Shown here: positions 1-4,612 of the stretch, piece by piece | How the letters are laid out: the number at the start of each line of letters is the position of its first letter | How positions within the stretch are numbered: the first letter of the stretch is position 1 | Origin: Sulfurovum sp. | Lineage (GTDB): Bacteria > Campylobacterota > Campylobacteria > Campylobacterales > Sulfurovaceae | Reading direction: 5' to 3' | Length of the DNA: 14,371 bases | Assembly: GCA_003978395.1 (NCBI GenBank) | Contig: QNZV01000062.1 | Span: 1 to 14,371, forward strand | The notes under the pieces: generated by a model | Seen by the model: the letters and a program-made list of their open reading frames with translations, nothing else | What the model was told of the DNA's origin: nothing | Databases searched by the model: none | Program-made: the position numbers and the translations under genes

Positions 1-546
1 GTTGTTGAGTCATTGGTAACAGGACTTCTTACGATTGGACCTCGATTTGGTGGAGCGATTGATGGTGCAGCGAAGTACTTTAAATATGCAGATGATAATA
101 AGCTTGATCCAAAAGCATTCTTAAGCTACATGAAAACACAAGGGATTCCAATTCCAGGAATTGGTCATAGAATTAAGTCACTTAAAAACCCTGACTTAAG
201 AGTGACAGGACTTATGAACTTTGCAGCAGAAAACTTCCCTGCAACACCACTTCTTGACTATGCTAAAACAGTTGAGGCATTGACAACAAGTAAAAAAGAG
301 AACCTTATTCTTAATGTTGATGGTACTATTGGTATTCTTATGGTAGACATGTGGAGAGCCTTAGGTTATGATGAAGATGAGATTAATGAGTTTATCGCAA
401 GTGGAACTCTAAATGCATTCTTTATTGTAGGTCGTTCAATCGGATTCATCGGTCATGTACTTGATGAGAAAAGATTGGCTATGCCTATGTATAGACATCC
501 TATGGATGATATTCTTTATGATGTTCAGGAAGCAGAGGAGATTTAG
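1..546 (+). CDS. aclA: ATP-citrate lyase alpha subunit, C-terminal part (5' end outside window)
   Basis: The reading frame is open from base 1 (it begins VVESLVTGLL) to a TAA-type stop region ending at 546, giving about 181 codons of a larger protein. This is the citryl-CoA-cleaving, citrate-synthase-like end of ATP-citrate lyase, which in the reductive TCA cycle splits citrate with ATP and CoA into acetyl-CoA and oxaloacetate. Seen motifs: GPRFGGAIDGAA near the start, GIPGIGHRIKS-type segment (PIPGIGHRIKS) with the conserved His-Arg, and LNVDGTIGILMVDM. All are typical of the C-terminal domain of the AclA/ACLY family. Its presence argues for carbon fixation by the reductive TCA cycle. In related organisms aclB normally lies just upstream, which is outside this window. 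A hairpin follows 20 bases after the stop. Identity is secure; subunit naming follows the Chlorobium/Campylobacterota convention. Confidence 0.93.
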   Translation, partial: VVESLVTGLLTIGPRFGGAIDGAAKYFKYADDNKLDPKAFLSYMKTQGIPIPGIGHRIKSLKNPDLRVTGLMNFAAENFPATPLLDYAKTVEALTTSKKENLILNVDGTIGILMVDMWRALGYDEDEINEFIASGTLNAFFIVGRSIGFIGHVLDEKRLAMPMYRHPMDDILYDVQEAEEI

Positions 547-566
547 TCTCTTTTGTTTACCTTTTT

Positions 567-592
567 CTGAAGCCTTTGGGCTTTGGAAAATT
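567..592 (+). terminator. Probable intrinsic terminator between aclA and rep1
   Basis: CTGAAGCC (567-574) pairs with GGCTTTGG (579-586), six Watson-Crick pairs plus two G-T pairs, around a TTTG loop. It is followed on the plus strand by AAAATTTTAATT. It lies between the convergent aclA and rep1 stop codons, so it would end aclA transcription. On the minus side the following bases are A-rich, so a bidirectional role is less certain. Confidence 0.6.
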
Positions 593-1528
593 TTAATTCC
601 GAAGCTTATCAATAGTCTCCTTTAACTCTTCTCTTGATTCTTCAAATACTAAAAGTTCATCTCTACTTTCATGTAATTTTTCCCATAGTAGTTTAGCCTT
701 TTTAGGGTGTATGTCTATATCAAAAAACTCTTTATAATAGAGATTTCCTTTGGTGGAACATTGAACTGTGCCATTAGGAGTTTTGATAAGTGGTTTATTG
801 ATATAAAGTTCTCGGATGACTTTAATAAACATGCTCAAATCATTAAGATTTCTCTTGATATTAAATTTTAGTCTGTGTACTTTTCTTCCTTTTTTTATCT
901 CTTCAAATGTAAAGATAATATCTGAAAATTTATCTAAATCTTTTTGTGCTTGAAGTAGGACTTTTGTTTTAAAGTTTTTATAAAGCAAAAGACTTTTAGG
1001 GACTTTTAGTTTATTCATAAGAAGCTCAACTTCCACATCAAAGAAACCTTTATACGCTTCATAAATTAATAACATATACAACTCTTTACTATATTTACTT
1101 CTCATTGGTAATAGAGAGGTAAGAGAACCTTTAGAAAATCTATTATTGATGCCTATTAAATAGGGTTTTAAGCGTGAATCAAAAGAGCAAGAGATATTTC
1201 CATTGTCATAATCAAAATGTTTAAACCAACCTATCACGCTCCACTGTTTACTGTCCAATTTTCCATTTAGAGGTAAGAGTAATGGTTTACTCATTAGGCT
1301 AATTGCCATATCTCTTAACTGTTTAGAGTTTAGTTTTCTCTCCATCTTTTTCTCTAACTCTTTTATGCTAAAACGATACTCTTTAAACTCTGTATCTTCT
1401 TTTTTAATTTGGCTAATAATTGTCAAAACAAAATCAATCTCTGTACGAGATAGGGGAGAAGAGGCATTGGTTAATTCTATTTTCTGTTTTACTATTTTTC
1501 GTTCATTAAATCCATTTTGTTTTTCCAT
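593..1528 (-). CDS. Rep_3-family (RepB/RepE-like) plasmid replication initiator, rep1
   Basis: A 311-residue initiator of the Rep_3 type, proteins that bind iterons next to their gene and open a plasmid origin through two winged-helix domains. Seen: N-terminal domain (about 15-125) with LSRTEIDFVLTIISQ and FSIKELEKKM; the family signature around 143-162 (RSKYSKELYMLLIYEAY), followed by LMNKLKVP and a YKNFKTKVLLQAQKDLDK helix; then a beta segment IIFTFEEIKKGRKVHRLKFNI. Residues 233-292 form an extra C-terminal domain also found in the second Rep here (STKGNLYY, KKAKLLWEKL). The start is ATG at 1528, with AGGAAAG 8-10 bases upstream. Seven 21-bp iterons and a dyad lie upstream. Length is normal for the family and the frame is intact, so it may be functional. 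The gene is AT-rich and sits directly behind a core metabolic gene, which suggests acquired DNA. Confidence 0.85.
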   Translation of the reverse strand: MEKQNGFNERKIVKQKIELTNASSPLSRTEIDFVLTIISQIKKEDTEFKEYRFSIKELEKKMERKLNSKQLRDMAISLMSKPLLLPLNGKLDSKQWSVIGWFKHFDYDNGNISCSFDSRLKPYLIGINNRFSKGSLTSLLPMRSKYSKELYMLLIYEAYKGFFDVEVELLMNKLKVPKSLLLYKNFKTKVLLQAQKDLDKFSDIIFTFEEIKKGRKVHRLKFNIKRNLNDLSMFIKVIRELYINKPLIKTPNGTVQCSTKGNLYYKEFFDIDIHPKKAKLLWEKLHESRDELLVFEESREELKETIDKLRN

Positions 1529-1560
1529 TTTTTATATCTTTCCTATTTTATGTTAAATAT
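1529..1560 (-). promoter_or_regulatory. rep1 ribosome binding site and probable -10
   Basis: Read on the minus strand, the leader contains TAACATAAAATAGGAAAG ahead of the ATG at 1528. AGGAAAG (about 1538-1544) is the ribosome binding site. TAAAAT (about 1542-1547) resembles a -10, but overlaps so closely that the true -10 may lie further upstream near the dyad at 1567-1586. There is no clear -35, which is common in this phylum. Confidence 0.35.
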
Positions 1561-1566
1561 TGTGGC

Positions 1567-1586
1567 TACTAAAAATAATTTTAGTA
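1567..1586. promoter_or_regulatory. Inverted repeat upstream of rep1, putative Rep operator
   Basis: A perfect dyad: TACTAAAA (1567-1574), spacer ATAA, TTTTAGTA (1579-1586), 39 bases upstream of the rep1 ATG. Its left edge continues as GGCTACT (1564-1570), which is the reverse complement of the iteron core AGTAGCC. In Rep_3 plasmids such as F, R6K and pPS10, Rep dimers repress their own gene by binding an inverted repeat that shares sequence with the iterons. The arrangement here fits that model; binding itself is inferred. Confidence 0.55.
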
Positions 1587-1616
1587 TCTTTATGGTTAAA
1601 GCGTGCTGAAGTCACG

Positions 1617-1679
1617 ATTATAAAAAGTAGCCTTTCAATTATGAAAAGTCATATTTGACTGATAAAAAGTAGATTTTTG
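1617..1679 (+). repeat. Iteron cluster A: three tandem 21-bp repeats
   Basis: Three head-to-tail 21-base units at 1617-1637, 1638-1658 and 1659-1679. The shared pattern over all seven units is ATTATRAAAAGTAGCTTTT followed by SA. Unit 1 is identical to unit 4 of the second cluster; units 2 and 3 diverge in the right half. The exact 21-base period (two helical turns) and the position beside rep1 identify them as Rep-binding iterons of a plasmid origin. Confidence 0.85.
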
Positions 1680-1714
1680 GAAGTTTTTTATCTTAAAAAG
1701 ATTGATTTTCTTTG

Positions 1715-1729
1715 TAAAAAGGCTTTTTA
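1715..1729. repeat. Palindrome between the iteron clusters
   Basis: TAAAAAG (1715-1721), one central G, CTTTTTA (1723-1729): a perfect dyad within the 67-base AT-rich gap separating the two iteron clusters. Being AT-rich, it may be part of the unwinding region, or a site for a host factor or a Rep dimer. Function is not shown by the sequence. Confidence 0.4.
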
Positions 1730-1746
1730 TTACTATAAAAACTACG

Positions 1747-1830
1747 ATTATAAAAAGTAGCCTTTCAATTATAAAAGGTAGTTTTTGAGTTATGAAAAGT
1801 AGCTTATTGATTATAGAAAGTAGCTTTTAG
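1747..1830 (+). repeat. Iteron cluster B: four tandem 21-bp repeats
   Basis: Four contiguous units at 1747-1767, 1768-1788, 1789-1809 and 1810-1830, all in the same orientation and register as cluster A. The AGTAG or GGTAG core is kept in every unit; the right half varies (CCTTTCA, TTTTTGA, CTTATTG, CTTTTAG). Together with cluster A this gives seven iterons on the side of rep1 distal to aclA. Confidence 0.87.
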
Positions 1831-1977
1831 GTCTATTATATCCCTAAAAATAGTAACTTGAAGAGGCTTGTAGCTTTATAGCTTGTTAGCTTTTTAAAGA
1901 GAATGGGATTTTTTTGTTTTTCTAAATGGTATAAGGATTAGGGAAAAAAGTTTAATAAGTTTCATAACAAAAAATGT
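1831..1977. other. AT-rich end of the rep1 origin
   Basis: This 147-base stretch between the iterons and the toxin gene has no ORF. It holds a near-exact 15-base direct repeat, GCTTGTAGCTTTATA (1866-1880) and GCTTGTTAGCTTTTT (1881-1895), followed by a very AT-rich run. Short direct repeats in AT-rich DNA beside iterons are the usual form of a duplex unwinding element; that role is inferred. I see no DnaA box here. Confidence 0.4.
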
Positions 1978-1990
1978 TAAAATACACTCA
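1978..1990 (+). promoter_or_regulatory. -10 box placing the toxin transcript start at its ATG (leaderless)
   Basis: TAAAAT at 1978-1983 is a good -10. Seven bases downstream is the A of the ATG at 1990, and no Shine-Dalgarno sequence precedes that ATG. Both facts suggest a leaderless mRNA for the zeta-like gene. It is based on position only. Confidence 0.4.
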
Positions 1991-2660
1991 TGAATACCGA
2001 TGAAGAAATAATCAAAGAGTCCATAACTTATCTCAATCAAAATAAAAAAGAGTTTTTGGAAACTTACACAAAAAATATAGAACCATCAGAGAACAGAGTA
2101 GCTATTTTTACAGCAGGTATGAGTGGTGTAGGAAAAACTGAATTAGCAACCTTTTTAAAAGAGGAAAATCCAAAGCTTTTACACATAGATACTGATGAGA
2201 TTAGAGAATTTTTTAGACCTATTGGTTATGATGGTCAAAACTCAAATCTCTATCAAAAAGTAGCTAGTCGAGGTTTCTCTGAACTTTTTTCTCATAGTTT
2301 AAAAAGGGTTACTCCTTGATTATGGATTCAAATTTTGCTAATATAGAGGTAGCAGTTTTAAATATTAAGCGTTTGCTCAAAAAATCGTATAAGATTGAGG
2401 TTTTCTATCTTTATGATTACCCTGAATTGTGTTATGAATATGCCACAAGACGAGAAGTTGTTACTCATAGAAAAGTACCAAAAGATGTTTTTTCACGGAG
2501 TAATATCAACTTTTATAAAACGGTTTTAGAGATAAAAGAGCTATTTGAAAAAGAAAAAGAGGTTGAGCTAACCTTTTTTGACAAACGAAACGGTAATGTT
2601 TATAACAATATAGAAATAGACGTATTAAAAAGTCTGATAGGAGAAAATTTTGACATTTAA
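1990..2660 (+). pseudogene. Zeta-type toxin (P-loop kinase) split by a -1 frameshift
   Basis: Two overlapping frames together encode one zeta-toxin-like P-loop protein of about 222 residues. Such toxins phosphorylate UDP-N-acetylglucosamine and block cell-wall synthesis. The first frame (1990-2319) carries the Walker A motif GMSGVGKT (residues 43-50) and HIDTDEIR (65-72), then stops at TGA 2317. The second frame (open through 2307-2660) continues with GYSLIMDSNFAN, the segment after the P-loop, and LLKKSYKIEVFYLYDYPE, YATRREVV and KDVFSRSN. The junction lies at TTTAAAAAGGG (2298-2308), where adding one base, or slipping back one base, restores the frame. It is either a disabled gene, a sequencing error in the A/G run, or programmed frameshifting. 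It sits divergent to rep1 across the iterons, a normal place for a plasmid stability gene. No epsilon-type antitoxin lies upstream. Confidence 0.72.
2298..2304 (+). promoter_or_regulatory. Slippery heptamer T-TTA-AAA at the toxin frame junction
   Basis: In the frame of the upstream ORF the codons are AGT TTA AAA, giving the canonical X-XXY-YYZ heptamer T TTA AAA. A -1 slip here enters exactly the frame that encodes the rest of the toxin (next codons AAG GGT TAC TCC). I see no convincing stem-loop in the following bases, so an ordinary indel in the A5G3 run is at least as likely. Confidence 0.35.
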
Positions 2661-2814
2661 TGAAGAGTTTATGAAAAAAGCATTGAAACGCATTAATGAG
2701 CTTCAAAAAGAGATGATAGAAAAATCTAAAAAAGTTCCAAATAGTGAAGCTTTTGTTAGGGTTCGTATGGAAGATTTTTATCGAACTTATGGAGAGTATC
2801 GAGTTTCTCGTTAG
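2650..2814 (+). CDS. Small 54-residue protein overlapping the toxin gene; possible partner
   Basis: A 54-codon frame starts at TTG 2650 (MTFNEEFMKKALKRINEL...), overlaps the last 11 bases of the zeta-like gene, and stops at TAG 2812. AGGAG at 2639-2643 stands six bases before the TTG, which favours this start over the in-frame ATG at 2671. The protein is highly charged, with an amphipathic helix (KKALKRINELQKEMIEKSKK) and a C-terminal EDFYRTYGEYRVSR. I do not recognise a family. Overlap and a good ribosome site imply co-translation with the toxin, so an antitoxin or accessory role is possible, though classical epsilon antitoxins precede zeta. The same frame remains open for 33 more codons after the TAG. 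Confidence 0.5.
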   Translation: MTFNEEFMKKALKRINELQKEMIEKSKKVPNSEAFVRVRMEDFYRTYGEYRVSR

Positions 2815-2828
2815 ATTGAAATCGCTTA

Positions 2829-2856
2829 CTATCAAAAAGTGGTTTTTCAACGTCTG
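2829..2856 (+). repeat. Left arm of a 21-bp inverted repeat, with an iteron-like left part
   Basis: Bases 2836-2856 match the reverse complement of 4144-4164 at 19 of 21 positions, including an exact TTTTCAACGTCTG. Shifted left (2829-2849) the sequence also fits 15 of 21 positions of the rep1 iteron pattern (CAAAAAGTGG..TTTTCA). The two arms enclose the SH3/Sel1 and membrane-protein genes. AT-rich sequence makes the iteron likeness less certain than the inverted match. Confidence 0.5.
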
Positions 2857-2921
2857 GTACTTGGTACTAGGTTCACACTACGAAAAAATGGTAAAGATGA
2901 TGGAGGTTTATACTGATAAAT

Positions 2922-3494
2922 TTATAAATGTAAAAAATATTTAGCATAAACTTTTTGAGCACTTGTATCATTTAAATCAATAGCTTTCATCAACCATTTT
3001 TTTGCTTTTTCTTTATCTATATCTGTGCCATGTCCAAACAAATACATGGTGCCCAAATAACGATAAGCAACAACAGAATTTTTTTTACTAGCTTTTAAAA
3101 AAACTTTTTTTGCTTTTTCATAATTTTGTCCATGTAGTTTAGTACCAAAATAATAAGCTTTTGCTAACTTAAGAAGTTTTTCAACCTTGTTTTTCTTTTG
3201 GACTTTATTTTTAGGAACTGTTTCTTTTATATATTTATTATAAACCCATCCTACTAAAGTACTTTCTTCAAATTTAAAACTGACTTTACACCATTGATAC
3301 TTTTTATCATTTTTCTCACATCTAATAAGTTTAATATTTTTTTTATTACAACTTATTTCATAAAAAGCATGTGATTTTTCATCTGCTTTAAAACGTACAC
3401 TTAACTTTTCATCACAAGGTATATTTGTTACCTCATATGAATTTGAAAATAATAAACTTATAGTGCAAAATAGTAAACTTCCTATTTTTTTCAT
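2922..3494 (-). CDS. Secreted SH3-like / Sel1-repeat protein
   Basis: A 190-residue protein with an N-terminal signal peptide (MKKIGSLLFCTISLLFSNS, probable cleavage about 19-20), so it acts outside the cytoplasm. Residues about 28-95 look like a bacterial SH3 domain (SVRFKADEKS ... WCKVSF ... GWVYNKYIKE, the closing GWV-Y pattern being typical). Then a Lys-rich linker, then two Sel1-type repeats from about 107 to the end (LAKAYYFGTKLHGQNYEKAK; YRYLGTMYLFGHGTDIDKEK with AKKWLMKAI). Sel1 repeats mediate protein-protein contacts. The ATG overlaps the stop of the upstream membrane protein gene as ATGA, and AGGGG lies just ahead, so the two are translationally coupled. There is no catalytic residue pattern. 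The specific partner is unknown; with the membrane protein it may form an envelope complex. Confidence 0.7.
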   Translation of the reverse strand: MKKIGSLLFCTISLLFSNSYEVTNIPCDEKLSVRFKADEKSHAFYEISCNKKNIKLIRCEKNDKKYQWCKVSFKFEESTLVGWVYNKYIKETVPKNKVQKKNKVEKLLKLAKAYYFGTKLHGQNYEKAKKVFLKASKKNSVVAYRYLGTMYLFGHGTDIDKEKAKKWLMKAIDLNDTSAQKVYAKYFLHL

Positions 3495-3934
3495 TTTCTA
3501 CCCCTCATTAGCCAGTTAAATCCCTTAAGTAAATAGGTTAATACAACAGCTAAAAACCAATTAAAAAAGTAGCTTGTAAGAATCCATTGAGGTTCATTTT
3601 CAAAAGTATACCATCCATAACATCCTCCATCACAATCAATACTTGTGTGACCACAACTACCTTGACCACAGACAGTACAAGTATGATTTAACAAGTCAAT
3701 AATGATAAAACTATATAAGCTTATGCCTATAATCAAAGGGATAAGTAAATAAAGAAAGAGCTTAAAAAAATGCTCGTGTAGGTAAAGCCCTCCCATAGCT
3801 AAGGTTAAAAACAGAATTAATAGCAGGTTATAACTCTCTACCTCATAGGGATAATCACGATAATGTAGCGATAACAGATAAGCAATGGTGTAGATTATTG
3901 CAACGGATATGATGGTTTTTAGTAGTGATTTCAT
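3491..3934 (-). CDS. Cys-rich inner-membrane protein, unknown function
   Basis: A 147-residue protein with four hydrophobic segments at about 5-22, 35-52, 57-80 and 117-137. Between the third and fourth is a hydrophilic loop holding CTVCGQGSCGHTSIDCDGGC (Cys 86, 89, 94, 101, 105 and His 96), which could bind a metal or form disulfides. I do not recognise the family. ATG at 3934 has AAGGAG a few bases upstream and a TATAAT-type -10 (minus strand, about 3955-3960). It is the first gene of a two-gene unit with the SH3/Sel1 gene, joined by the ATGA overlap. The low GC and the position between two plasmid replicon modules suggest cargo of the island. Confidence 0.55.
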   Translation of the reverse strand: MKSLLKTIISVAIIYTIAYLLSLHYRDYPYEVESYNLLLILFLTLAMGGLYLHEHFFKLFLYLLIPLIIGISLYSFIIIDLLNHTCTVCGQGSCGHTSIDCDGGCYGWYTFENEPQWILTSYFFNWFLAVVLTYLLKGFNWLMRGRK

Positions 3935-3966
3935 CTTTGCTCCTTACATCATATATTATATCTACT
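3935..3966 (-). promoter_or_regulatory. Promoter and RBS of the membrane-protein/Sel1 unit
   Basis: On the minus strand TATAAT reads at 3960-3955 within AGATATAATATATG, followed by AAGGAGCAAAG before the ATG at 3934. Both elements are close to consensus, and the -10 implies a leader of roughly 15 bases. Confidence 0.55.
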
Positions 3967-4073
3967 ATAGTTTCAGAAGTTAGTAAATAGTTGGTAAAAT
4001 TTGAACATTAAATCATTTTTTATATTCTATTGAAGTTTGTCCTTGCTCTAATTATTCCTATATTGGAGTGTAT

Positions 4074-4139
4074 ATGAAAATCATGAATGTACTTAAACTA
4101 TATACTTTCGTATGTGTTCCAACAGAGGACAAATTTTAG
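4074..4139 (+). CDS. Possible 21-residue small ORF
   Basis: ATG at 4074, preceded by TTGGAGTG with GGAG about five bases upstream, opens a 21-codon frame (MKIMNVLKLYTFVCVPTEDK plus F) to TAG at 4137. It is the only small ORF in this gene-poor interval with a good ribosome site. It ends just before the right inverted-repeat arm. No family is recognised; it may be the start of a gene cut by rearrangement, or chance. Confidence 0.2.
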   Translation: MKIMNVLKLYTFVCVPTEDKF

Positions 4140-4143
4140 GTGT

Positions 4144-4171
4144 CAGACGTTGAAAATCTACTTTTATAGAA
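4144..4171 (-). repeat. Right arm of the 21-bp inverted repeat, iteron-like outer part
   Basis: 4144-4164 is the inverted partner of 2836-2856 (19 of 21). Read on the minus strand, its outer part AAAAGTAGATTTT is an exact 13-base match to the third rep1 iteron (within 1659-1679). Arms about 1.3 kb apart suggest either the ends of an inserted cassette or an inverted duplicate of origin sequence. No target-site duplication is evident. Confidence 0.5.
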
Positions 4172-4389
4172 GAAAATAAGTACCCTATCATGAATAGCCA
4201 TTTTCTATTTATCCTCTAAAATTCTTAACATTTTATGTTCTTTTACCCTAAAATACCAAACCTAAAAAAAGTGAAACCAAATGGGTATTAAAGATACATA
4301 TCTTCTATATTTAACTCTTAAAATTTTGTAATTTTGATGTCTCATTTATCTAATTATTATCATGACTTTTTACCCCTTTATTAAAAATA

Positions 4390-4410
4390 ATTATAAAGAG
4401 TAGTTATAGG
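4390..4410 (+). repeat. Isolated degenerate iteron of the rep1 type
   Basis: The 21 bases starting ATTATAAAGAGTAG agree with the rep1 iteron pattern at 16 of 21 positions, in the same orientation as the main array, although they lie 2.5 kb away and beside the other rep gene. Immediately to the right is a DnaA box. In such AT-rich DNA a chance match is possible. Confidence 0.4.
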
Positions 4411-4412
4411 TA

Positions 4413-4421
4413 TGTGAATAA
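4413..4421 (-). promoter_or_regulatory. DnaA box (TTATTCACA)
   Basis: TGTGAATAA on the plus strand is TTATTCACA on the minus strand, which matches the DnaA box described for Helicobacter/Campylobacterota origins and differs at one base from the E. coli box. A single site near rep-gene repeats is normal for Rep_3 plasmid origins. It supports this leader being an origin. Confidence 0.5.
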
Positions 4422-4464
4422 GTCTTTTAAAGCTCTATTTTATGGGAAAGCTAAAAAAAATTTC

Positions 4465-4552
4465 GTGTCTAAATAGTTCTTATAGTGTGTCTAAAATGTC
4501 TAACTTTCATGTTCTAGTTGTCACTATCATGTCCTGTATTTAATAAGGACAT
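4465..4552 (+). repeat. Putative rep2 iterons: TGTCTAAA-type repeats at about 22-bp spacing
   Basis: Half-sites TGTCTAAAT (4466), TGTCTAAAA (4488), TGTTCTAGT (4510) and TGTCCTGTA (4530) lie 22, 22 and 20 bases apart. Inverted copies TTAGACA (4580-4586) and AGGACAC (4601-4607) follow. Regular spacing next to a Rep_3 gene argues for Rep binding sites. They are unrelated to the rep1 iterons, so rep2 should have its own specificity. They are more degenerate than the rep1 array. Confidence 0.5.
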
Positions 4553-4605
4553 CTTAATATAAAAAGTTCTATGCTTTTATTAGACATTATATTGACAACT
4601 AGGAC
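4511..4605. promoter_or_regulatory. Nested inverted repeats in the rep2 leader, putative operator
   Basis: The outer arms 4511-4526 and 4590-4605 match at 14 of 16 positions (core CTAGTTGTC / GACAACTAG). An inner dyad ATGTCCT (4529-4535) / AGGACAT (4546-4552) has a 10-base loop. The right outer arm ends eight bases before the likely ATG at 4613 and includes the ribosome site AGGA, so Rep binding or RNA folding here could shut off rep2 synthesis. Confidence 0.5.
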
Positions 4606-4612
4606 ACTAAAT

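Larger units (their letters stand above)
4172..4464. other. AT-rich non-coding stretch leading to the rep2 origin
   Basis: No gene is visible between the inverted repeat and the rep2 repeats. It contains a dyad AAGATA-CA-TATCTT at 4291-4304, several A/T runs, an iteron-like 21-mer at 4390-4410 and a DnaA box at 4413-4421. The composition suits an unwinding region of a replication origin. Confidence 0.4.

Noticed and set aside
1365..1556. 63-codon plus-strand frame across the rep1 start
   Set aside because: It is antisense to the well-supported rep1 N-terminus and has no ribosome site; a shadow.
1617..1830. CRISPR-like array
   Set aside because: Units are contiguous with no spacers and lie beside a rep gene; these are iterons.
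2506..2850. 114-codon minus-strand frame over the toxin and small ORF
   Set aside because: Low-complexity Phe/Leu/Ile composition typical of the antisense of AT-rich genes; no family features.
2744..2944. 66-codon plus-strand frame
   Set aside because: Overlaps the better-supported 54-codon frame and the inverted-repeat arm; no ribosome site at its start.
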